Source of the DNA: an uncultured Arcanobacterium sp.
Lineage (GTDB): Bacteria > Actinomycetota > Actinomycetes > Actinomycetales > Actinomycetaceae
DNA length: 10,008 nucleotides
Direction of reading: 5' to 3'
NCBI GenBank assembly: GCA_958428545.1
Contig: CAUAGM010000017.1
Coordinates: 1 to 10,008 of the forward strand
The first letter of the stretch is position 1; the number at the start of each line of letters is the position of its first letter. Below the pieces are notes generated by a model. It had not been told where the DNA came from. It ran no database searches and was given only the letters and a program-made list of their open reading frames with translations. This document shows positions 4,242 to 10,008 of this stretch, one piece after another. A program made the translations under genes and the position numbers.

Positions 4242-4922
4242 ATGCTGAAGTGTATTATTTTTGATCTTGACGGAACTCTCACTGATTCGGCGCCTTTAAT
4301 CACGAATATAGTGCGTGAGACGATGCTTGCCCTTGCAGGCGTTGATAAACCAGCTGAAGCCTATCTGCCATTCGTAGGCCCTCCGTTGAGTGTTGGTTTT
4401 GCTTGTGAGGGAGTAGCTTCGGATTGCATAGATTCTTATATCGACGATTATCGAGAAAGATATGAGCGTGTGCAAGATAAGACGCCTGTGTTTCCTGGTA
4501 TCTGCGCTATGTTAGCCCAGCTGAAGGAAAGTGGTATAACGCTTGCCATCGCCACATCGAAACAGCGTGAAGTAGCCGTCAGTGTATGCGAGGCTATTGG
4601 GCTTTCTCAGTATTTTGATTATATTGCTGGCGCTCTCAGCCCGCATCAGCCTTCCACAAAAGCAGCTATAGTTGGTGACGTGCTCGCACAGTTGCAATCA
4701 CGTTCGATTCTCGCTCCTTCTTGCCGTGAGCACGTAGGTGTATATCGTGACGATGTGCTTATGGTTGGCGATAGGATTTACGATATCGAAGGTGCTCGTG
4801 AGCATGGTATTGCTACTGTTCTCGTCACGTGGAGCGCCTCGACGCCGATTAGTGAGTATGCGCAGGCATGGAAAGTAGTAGATAGTGTAGAAGAGCTCTT
4901 GAGCATAGTGTGCGAAGCTTAA
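4242..4922 (+). CDS. HAD-superfamily phosphatase, phosphoglycolate phosphatase-like
   Basis: 226 residues, the usual size for Gph/PGMB-type subclass I HAD hydrolases. All four HAD motifs are present: motif I IIFDLDGT (nucleophile Asp8, acid/base Asp10), motif II AIATS (Ser106), motif III Lys140 in PSTK, and motif IV MVGDRIYDIEGA (Asp177, Asp181, Mg2+ binding). A helical cap lies between motifs I and II (about residues 15-85), as in phosphoglycolate phosphatase and related sugar-phosphate phosphatases. It is cytosolic. The true substrate cannot be set from sequence. The start at ATG 4242 has AGG about ten bases upstream. It stands alone, separated from yciO by the repeat-rich gap and from the DUF3052 gene by about 130 bases. 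Confidence 0.9.
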   Translation: MLKCIIFDLDGTLTDSAPLITNIVRETMLALAGVDKPAEAYLPFVGPPLSVGFACEGVASDCIDSYIDDYRERYERVQDKTPVFPGICAMLAQLKESGITLAIATSKQREVAVSVCEAIGLSQYFDYIAGALSPHQPSTKAAIVGDVLAQLQSRSILAPSCREHVGVYRDDVLMVGDRIYDIEGAREHGIATVLVTWSASTPISEYAQAWKVVDSVEELLSIVCEA

Positions 4923-5051
4923 GATGTGTGCGGTAGCGAAAAAGTTTCGTCCATTTTTCACTTTTCGTCGCAATAGGAGCTATTTATGCGCTACATTTAA
5001 GGCAACGCAATTTCACGGCACAGGCCGAGAGCGGAAAAGAAAGGTTATCTG

Positions 5052-5462
5052 GTGTCTAGCAACAGTGTCGCTGTGCAGTTAGGGTTGGCATCTGGCGAGA
5101 TCGTCCAAGAGTTTGGATATGACGATGACGTTGATCGTGCGTTTCGTGCAGCGATCGAAGAGATAACGGGCGCTGTGCTCGAAGATGAAGATTATCGCGG
5201 TGTAGCAGACTGTGTGATTGCATGGTGGCGCAGTGACGATGGTGACGTTGACGATTTGGCAGACTATCTGGTTGATTGCGCTGCGAGTCTTGATGAAGGT
5301 ATCGGTGCGATTTGGCTTCTCGTGCCGTCAGTCAGCTCTTCGTACCACGTGAGTGCGGCAGATGTTTCTGAGGCGGCGGAGACGGCGGGGCAGAGCGCGA
5401 CGACGACTCTTGTGGTCTCCCATGAGTGGACGGCTGTAAAGCTGACGACGAGAAATCACTAA
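5052..5462 (+). CDS. DUF3052 family protein
   Basis: 136 residues from GTG 5052, with AAGG seven bases upstream (5041-5044). Conserved DUF3052 blocks are visible: LGLASGEIVQEFGYDDDVD, AAIEEITG, DEDYRGVADCVIAWWRSDDG, GAIWLLVP and HVSAADVSEAAETAG, ending with an HEW...VKL segment. It is strongly acidic, with no signal or membrane segment, so it is a soluble cytosolic protein. The family is nearly confined to Actinobacteria and I know of no established function. It is monocistronic as far as can be seen and followed by the tRNA-Val gene on the same strand. Confidence 0.88.
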   Translation: MSSNSVAVQLGLASGEIVQEFGYDDDVDRAFRAAIEEITGAVLEDEDYRGVADCVIAWWRSDDGDVDDLADYLVDCAASLDEGIGAIWLLVPSVSSSYHVSAADVSEAAETAGQSATTTLVVSHEWTAVKLTTRNH

Positions 5463-5555
5463 GCCGAGATATATTCCTTTCAGGGTGTTTTATCGCGAAA
5501 ATGCTGCTATGAGTGGGCGTTATTTCTGCGAGTTGCAATCTAGGTGCAATTAAAG

Positions 5556-5585
5556 TTGTGCGCAATTGTAAACGTAAGCTAGAAT
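5556..5585 (+). promoter_or_regulatory. Putative tRNA-Val promoter
   Basis: TTGTGC at 5556-5561 and TAGAAT at 5580-5585, spaced 18 bases. The -10 ends seven bases before the mature tRNA 5' end, so the transcript would have almost no leader. The match to a sigma-70-type promoter is moderate. Confidence 0.45.
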
Positions 5586-5592
5586 ATCTAGC

Positions 5593-5665
5593 GGACTCTT
5601 AGCTCAGCTGGTAGAGCATCTCGTTTACACCGAGAGGGTCATCGGTTCGAGTCCGGTAGGGTCCA
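5593..5665 (+). tRNA. tRNA-Val (anticodon UAC)
   Basis: A 73-base cloverleaf. The acceptor stem GGACTCT pairs with AGGGTCC (one G-U) and the discriminator is A. The D arm is GCTC/GAGC with AGCTGGTAG in the loop. The anticodon stem TCTCG/CGAGA encloses TTTACAC, giving anticodon UAC, which reads Val GUA/GUG. The T arm is ATCGG/CCGGT with the TTCGAGT loop. The 3' CCA is not encoded; CGA follows the discriminator, so CCA must be added after transcription. Confidence 0.96.
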
Positions 5666-5685
5666 CGAAGAAAAATTTATAAAAG

Positions 5686-5720
5686 AAAATGCTCCGTTCG
5701 GTCACGTTCGGAGCATTTTT
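5686..5720 (+). terminator. Rho-independent terminator after tRNA-Val
   Basis: AAAATGCTCCG at 5686-5696 pairs perfectly with CGGAGCATTTT at 5709-5719 around a 12-base loop, giving a GC-core stem followed by a T run (TTTTT at 5716-5720). It lies 20 bases after the tRNA and isolates it from the surface-protein genes. The flanking A and T runs mean it could also work on the opposite strand. Confidence 0.88.
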
Positions 5721-5916
5721 GATCGATATGTGAAAATGCTTGTGCTGCGCAACATGCTGTGAGCAATATGTATGAGCTAAATATTTAATATTTATGAGTT
5801 ATCACTCAAAGTGCTATGAATCGATACTGAATATAAGGAACCATGGCTATTATGTTAAAGGTCATTTTGGTTTTATTGGATTAAAAACGGTACTAGAAGT
5901 AAATATTTTAAAGATT

Positions 5917-8067
5917 ATGAAAAAATCACTCACCCTATATGTATACGTTGTAATTGCTCTAGCTTTAGTTTTTTCTGTTGCGGCTAATGTGAGTCAGGTA
6001 GTTTTTGCCGCTGAAGCAGAATCTTCCGTATCGTCTTCTTTAGACGGGGGGGGGAGTGATAGCTCTGAGTTGGCTGTAGGAAAATACGCGTCAGTAGAAG
6101 TGAGCGCTACTGATGATTTTGGCAATAGCGTGGCAGATATTACTAGTGCCGATGCGAAAAACTATTCTGGGATAGTTACACTGAATATTTCGCTAAACGA
6201 GATGCTGAAAGCTGTGAAAAAGCCGACACAGGAGTATGGGGATATCCGCTTTACGTATTTTCTTTCCCTGCCAGAACCTCTTGAATGGAAAAGTGATAGT
6301 ACGCTCGAGAATAACTCGAGCCTCGTTGCCGCTGCAGATGTAAAAATCGCCGATAATCAAAAGAATAAAATTGTTCTTTCCTTGGATTTAAAGAAGGATA
6401 TGTGGGAAAAATTATATGAATCTAGTGAGGATGAAAAGCTTCTTTTGACGTCTCGTTATACGTTCACTAAAAATGATGCAGATAAGCTTGTGAATCATTA
6501 CATCAGCGGCAATGGCGATTTGAGTATTGAAAGGCTCTCATCTTTTACTCCGGAAGAATATGTAACTGATGAAGTTAATCTTCCGTTGTTTGGAGGCTCT
6601 CCTATTATTGAGCGGCAATTCGATAATACGAAAGAAGGCTACGATAAGCTCGTTTATGGCGATGCTTTAGCCAAAACAGGCAAAGATATTCAGACTAATA
6701 CACCGTTTACTTTTTCCAATACTGCAAAAAATATCGTCTATGAAGAGTTTGATTCTCCTCTTTTGAGTAAAAATGGTGTGCAGATGAATACTACTGTCAG
6801 CACCCAACCATTTAAAGATTCTTTAGACGGTATTGAACGTTGGCTAAAGAGTAAGATCAATGATCTTGAGCGGGTGCATATCGGCGCAGATTTCAATGTG
6901 GAATTGAAAGTATCGTTTAAGTTTCCTAAGGAAATGTCGTTAGCGTCAAAGAAGGAATTGCCAGAGAATCCTTCCCTTCACTACCCCTCGAAAATTGGGG
7001 GAGTGACTAGGTATCCCACAAAACTCGTAGGGTCTTCTAAAGGGTTTTATCTGAAAGAGACTTACGAAAAAGACGATATTATGACGGCGACTATTCGCCT
7101 GGATGATTGGTGGCGGGGATCTAATCAGCTTCTGAAGCCATCTTCATATCCTTATTCCGAAGTCAGAAAGAGAATTAAGGCAGCAGCTGATGAAATAAAT
7201 ATTGCGTTTACTCCAGTGTATTTTAATGCCAGCGCAGAGCCTGGAAAAAGATATGAGATTGTCGAAAATATACAGGCTAAGTTTTCTGGAAGAATAGCTT
7301 ATGCATGGGACCCACTTAACACGTATCATCTCTTAAGTGACGATGCATCCATTCCTTTTAATGTCGCATTTAATCAGAGCGAAGATAATAGTTTTGCTGA
7401 AGCTCCTTATAGCGTTTCTTTTGCTTTTCAGAGCGGAACTCCAGGTAAAGAGCTTCCCTATTGGCTTCCTAAGCGGTATGCGCTAAAAGATATTCACGTG
7501 TATAAAGGGGAAACTTATACTTTGAACGATTCTGATCTGCGGCTAAAAGAAACAGATAGGGAATTTCACCCTTATGACGAGCTAGACGATGATGGTACGA
7601 AAATAACTGGCACGTGGGTTTTTGATGCTTCTTCTGGATGGAAAGTTAATGGAGAAGGCGAGCCTATCACTCATATCGATAACGTGAGTAAAAATATCAA
7701 TTTAGTGGGGACGTGGATATTTACACCTGCGGAGAAAAGTTCAGACGATCCAATTGTGCCTTCCGATTCAGATACGTCTGCTTCGACGCCTAAACCTAGT
7801 AACCCTCATCCTGCCGATTCAGATACGTCTGCTTCAACGCCTAAACCTAGTAACCCTCAGCCCAATCTGGCTGCTCCTTTGCCAGAATCTGAAGTAAAGC
7901 CTCAGCTGCAGGCCTTGCGGGGAAATATGGAAAAACTTCCTCAAACAGGAAAGTCGGATATGCTTGTGTTTTTCTTCGGTGCTTCTGTGCTTTCCGTGGT
8001 AGGGATTGCTTTGCTGCGCAAAAATAGGGCTGCTCAGAAGAAAACCAGAGCGGAAATAGGCTGGTGA
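5917..8067 (+). CDS. LPQTG-anchored surface protein with SHIRT-like domain
   Basis: 716 residues from ATG 5917. That start gives a clean signal peptide (MKKS, a hydrophobic core, then VFA with likely cleavage before AEAES). The frame is open to ATG 5794, but the extra 41 residues would bury the signal. Next comes a G9-encoded Gly-Gly-Gly at residues 44-46, then about 450 residues of predicted extracellular sequence of unknown family. A SHIRT-like module (about 498-607) opens SVSFAFQSGTPGKELP and ends NLVGTWIFTPAE. It is followed by two 17-aa DSDTSASTPKPSNP repeats (617-650) as a stalk, LPQTG (674-678), a hydrophobic helix and a basic tail. Sortase would cleave between T and G and link it to peptidoglycan. 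A role in adhesion or display is inferred from architecture only. The ribosome site is weak. Confidence 0.9.
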   Translation: MKKSLTLYVYVVIALALVFSVAANVSQVVFAAEAESSVSSSLDGGGSDSSELAVGKYASVEVSATDDFGNSVADITSADAKNYSGIVTLNISLNEMLKAVKKPTQEYGDIRFTYFLSLPEPLEWKSDSTLENNSSLVAAADVKIADNQKNKIVLSLDLKKDMWEKLYESSEDEKLLLTSRYTFTKNDADKLVNHYISGNGDLSIERLSSFTPEEYVTDEVNLPLFGGSPIIERQFDNTKEGYDKLVYGDALAKTGKDIQTNTPFTFSNTAKNIVYEEFDSPLLSKNGVQMNTTVSTQPFKDSLDGIERWLKSKINDLERVHIGADFNVELKVSFKFPKEMSLASKKELPENPSLHYPSKIGGVTRYPTKLVGSSKGFYLKETYEKDDIMTATIRLDDWWRGSNQLLKPSSYPYSEVRKRIKAAADEINIAFTPVYFNASAEPGKRYEIVENIQAKFSGRIAYAWDPLNTYHLLSDDASIPFNVAFNQSEDNSFAEAPYSVSFAFQSGTPGKELPYWLPKRYALKDIHVYKGETYTLNDSDLRLKETDREFHPYDELDDDGTKITGTWVFDASSGWKVNGEGEPITHIDNVSKNINLVGTWIFTPAEKSSDDPIVPSDSDTSASTPKPSNPHPADSDTSASTPKPSNPQPNLAAPLPESEVKPQLQALRGNMEKLPQTGKSDMLVFFFGASVLSVVGIALLRKNRAAQKKTRAEIGW
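6046..6054 (+). repeat. Homopolymeric G9 tract inside the LPQTG gene
   Basis: Nine consecutive G encode three Gly codons right after the signal peptide. Losing one G brings TAG at 6077-6079 into frame; gaining one brings TGA at 6057-6059 into frame. Either change would abolish the protein. Confidence 0.9.
7763..7859 (+). repeat. 51-bp tandem duplication encoding the stalk repeat
   Basis: Two adjacent copies (starting 7763 and 7814) are nearly identical and encode DSDTSASTPKPSNP-type units of 17 residues. The spacer lies between the SHIRT-like domain and the LPQTG motif. Copy number could vary in frame by recombination or slippage. Confidence 0.85.
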
Positions 8068-8174
8068 AGGATTTTATAGAGGATATACATCGATTAAGTA
8101 TGTAAAATACAGGGAACTATCCGAAGTAATCGACGTGTTCTATGCACGTAGGCTAGGCATGTGCTAATAAAGTT

Positions 8175-8202
8175 TTTACATAACGTGTGATTTTTATAGA
8201 AT
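8175..8202 (+). promoter_or_regulatory. Putative promoter of the second surface-protein gene
   Basis: TTTACA at 8175-8180 and TAGAAT at 8197-8202 with a 16-base spacer, in the 169-base gap after the LPQTG gene. Transcription would start about 28 bases before the GTG at 8237. It suggests separate transcription rather than read-through. No strong terminator is visible for the gene upstream, only a weak ACGTG/CACGT stem near 8133-8149. Confidence 0.5.
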
Positions 8203-8236
8203 GTTAAAAATGTTGACCGATAGAAAGAGGGGAACT

Positions 8237-10008
8237 GTGGCAGCAAGTGAAGCGAGTAAACATAAAATATATAAAAAATCTAAAATGATCTTTGTGCCGT
8301 TGATAGCGGTCGCTATATTATGTGTGACGCCAAATGTAGGTTTTGCGGCTCAAGAGCACTGGGGGAGGGAAGGCTATGGATGGTTTTCCCACAATGGAAA
8401 TGCCGTCTTTAATGCCTATGATCGTTTAGACGTTATTCCCGAATCTGTGCTCGAAGCAGATGGCATTTATGACGTGACGTACACTCTTGATTTCAACAAA
8501 GATCGAAATCCTGCCGCATTTTCTGGGCGTCCATGGTTTTTTGTATATTTGCCTGCAGCCTTGCAAGACGACAGTATTCGAATCACTCGAATGAGAGAAG
8601 AAACTAATTTCGGTATAGGCGGAGTTAAATACAATTGGACAACTGTTGCGAGCGAACAGACTATCGGGCAATTTCATGATGGCAGCCTCACAAGCACAAG
8701 AAAATCTTATGTATATCCTGAAGAGGGATTTCAAAACGATTGGGCTAATGGCGTCAATTCAACCGACAACTTAAAAGGGAAAGAAACGGTATGCTCCGTC
8801 ACTAAATGGAAAAATGACGGAAAGTTTGCCAGATCTTTATGGTCGTACGAAAAAGAAGATAACGTCAAGCATAAATGGGTGATCACAGGAAAGCTGAAAA
8901 AGGGATTTGACCCGATTCTTCAGCCCATTGTTGCAGGATATACTTCTTCCAACACTATTGGTTGGGATAATCTTTTTGCGGCTTATGGTCCTTACGATAC
9001 AGACGGAGACGGTGTTCCTGATACTAAAGAATTGGCTTTGGGGACTAATCAAACTGTCACAGGAGACCATATATATGAAGAAAAAACAGTCAAGGCGAAC
9101 CAGATGAGTTCTTCTGCGGTAGCAGTTAAGACGGGAAGCTTCGACAGAACTAACGGAAAATTTACCTATGATGCAGATAATGCGTCTAAACCTTTGTCGG
9201 AATTCAACGGTATTGGAAGATCTTTGGATCAAGCTAGCCTTCCGCAGGGTGTGAGCGTCACGCAAAGCAAAACTCCAAAACCAGGAGAGGTCTATTTTGA
9301 TGGGCAGACAGCTGAATTAATTTTTAACCCTGCAGATATGCATAAAGGGAAGAAAATTGATTTCACCGTCAACTTCACCTATGAGCCGCGAGATCATTGC
9401 AGCGCTGCTCAAGCTGAAACGGTTACGGCAACATTTAATGTGCAAGAAGATCCCGCTGTGAAGAATGCTGTTGTGACGTTTATGAACGAAAACACTCTCT
9501 ATAAAACAGTGCAGGTAGAAAAAGGCAAAGCAATCGCTACAGATAATTTGCCAGATGAGTCTATGCCTAGCAATCCTGCTAAAGCTGGCTATACTTTCCT
9601 TGGATGGAGCCTCACAGCTAGTGGTGACGGTCCAATTTTCACGGAAAACACGCAGGTCAACGAGGATATTACCGTTTATGCTGCCTATCGCAATACTCCT
9701 CCTGTGCTTGAGGTTGAGAGTGCGACGATTACTGTGGGAGATGAGCTGGATGTGAAGTCTCTTATTACGAAGGCGTCTGATGCTGAAGATGGGGATGACC
9801 TTAAAGATACGGTTGTGATTGATAAGGGTGGTTTCGATAAGGATACGGTTGGTTCGTATACTGTGACGTTTACGTTGACTGATCAGGGTGGGGCGAGCGT
9901 GACGAAGCAGGCGACTGTGACGGTGAACCCGAAGATTGCTCCGTTGAATCAGGCTCCTGTGCTTGAGGTTGAGAGTGCGACGATTACTGTGGGAGATGAG
10001 CTGGATGT
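8237..10008 (+). CDS. Secreted multidomain surface protein with InlB and Ig-like repeats (3' partial)
   Basis: Open from GTG 8237 to the window end, at least 590 codons with no stop. GAGGGG lies just before the GTG (8227-8232). An in-frame ATG at 8285 is the alternative start. Residues 1-38 are a long signal peptide (basic SKHKIYKKSK, hydrophobic core, GFA/AQ cleavage). Then comes a unique N-terminal region (about 40-250). DTDGDGVPD (from residue 254) follows, a thrombospondin-3/dockerin-like Ca2+ loop. An InlB B-repeat spans about 412-484 (VVTFMNENTLYK to AGYTFLGWS and VYAAY). Near-identical 85-aa Ig-like units begin at residue 489 (VLEVESATITVGDELDV). The C-terminus, presumably more repeats and a cell-wall sorting signal, is outside the window. 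It may be an adhesin; this is inferred from domains. Confidence 0.9.
   Translation, partial: MAASEASKHKIYKKSKMIFVPLIAVAILCVTPNVGFAAQEHWGREGYGWFSHNGNAVFNAYDRLDVIPESVLEADGIYDVTYTLDFNKDRNPAAFSGRPWFFVYLPAALQDDSIRITRMREETNFGIGGVKYNWTTVASEQTIGQFHDGSLTSTRKSYVYPEEGFQNDWANGVNSTDNLKGKETVCSVTKWKNDGKFARSLWSYEKEDNVKHKWVITGKLKKGFDPILQPIVAGYTSSNTIGWDNLFAAYGPYDTDGDGVPDTKELALGTNQTVTGDHIYEEKTVKANQMSSSAVAVKTGSFDRTNGKFTYDADNASKPLSEFNGIGRSLDQASLPQGVSVTQSKTPKPGEVYFDGQTAELIFNPADMHKGKKIDFTVNFTYEPRDHCSAAQAETVTATFNVQEDPAVKNAVVTFMNENTLYKTVQVEKGKAIATDNLPDESMPSNPAKAGYTFLGWSLTASGDGPIFTENTQVNEDITVYAAYRNTPPVLEVESATITVGDELDVKSLITKASDAEDGDDLKDTVVIDKGGFDKDTVGSYTVTFTLTDQGGASVTKQATVTVNPKIAPLNQAPVLEVESATITVGDELD
9699..10008 (+). 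repeat. 255-bp tandem repeats encoding Ig-like domains
   Basis: The 55 bases at 9699-9753 recur without change at 9954-10008, a period of 255 bases or 85 codons. The second copy is cut by the window edge, so array length is unknown. Identity at the DNA level points to recent duplication or ongoing homogenisation. The repeat DNA is more G-rich and less AT-rich than the N-terminal part of the same gene. Confidence 0.9.

Noticed and set aside
3902..4303. Hydrophobic minus-strand ORFs (133 and 98 codons) in the gap and over the HAD start
   Set aside because: Tyr/Phe/Leu/Ile-rich readings of AT-rich repeat DNA that overlap the conserved N-terminus of the HAD protein; likely antisense noise.
4935..4975. 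Possible terminator after the HAD gene (CGAAA/TTTCG stem followed by T-rich sequence)
   Set aside because: The stem is only five A/T-rich pairs with a three-base loop; too weak to call.
4923..5113. Plus-strand ORF between the HAD and DUF3052 genes
   Set aside because: It overlaps the DUF3052 start in another frame and has no family or ribosome site.
5843..5884. 13-codon ORF after AAGGAA upstream of the LPQTG gene, possible leader peptide
   Set aside because: The ribosome site is only two bases from the ATG and no attenuator stem follows; probably chance.
5794..5916. 41-residue N-terminal extension of the LPQTG protein
   Set aside because: It would place a polar segment before the signal peptide; ATG 5917 begins a standard signal sequence.
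8426..9265. Minus-strand ORFs (102 and 142 codons) opposite the second surface gene
   Set aside because: They are antisense to a continuous plus-strand coding frame with signal peptide and known domains.

Overview
The window looks like a low-to-moderate GC Gram-positive actinobacterium, most likely Actinomycetaceae or a Bifidobacteriaceae-like relative. It carries two small families typical of Actinobacteria (DUF3145 and DUF3052), a -10 box placed so that the def mRNA would be leaderless, and LPQTG-type sortase-anchored surface proteins. This assignment is inference from gene content; no 16S or other marker is present.

Layout. Bases 1-675 are the 3' half of a type I restriction specificity gene (hsdS), entered from outside the window. 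Bases 756-1136 are a scar: the last ~85 codons of recN on the minus strand abut the 3' tail of an unidentified plus-strand gene. Bases 1128-1817 hold a tightly packed minus-strand chain of very small ORFs. It consists of two tiny peptides, two related one-helix membrane peptides separated by a strong hairpin, and an AlpA/excisionase-like HTH protein; several junctions are 4-bp ATGA overlaps. Bases 1938-2064 contain a 12-bp-period TATATATCTGGG-like repeat tract before def. Bases 2094-5462 are housekeeping genes on the plus strand: def (peptide deformylase), a DUF3145 protein, yciO, a HAD phosphatase and a DUF3052 protein, with a ~400-base repeat-rich gap between yciO and the HAD gene. A tRNA-Val(UAC) with its own terminator follows at 5593-5720.

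Bases 5917-10008 encode two secreted or wall-linked surface proteins. The first is a 716-aa LPQTG protein with a SHIRT-like domain, a short repeated Pro/Ser/Thr stalk, and a run of nine G immediately after the signal peptide. The second starts at GTG 8237, has no stop before the window ends, and contains a Ca2+-binding thrombospondin-3-type motif, an InlB B-repeat and the beginning of an array of near-identical 85-aa Ig-like repeats.

Taken together, the ends of the window are accessory and variable (restriction specificity, mobile-element debris, surface proteins) around a core of translation and tRNA-modification-related genes. Three features could generate variation within a population: the homologous repeats flanking the hsdS half, the G9 tract in the LPQTG gene, and the identical tandem repeats in the second surface gene.
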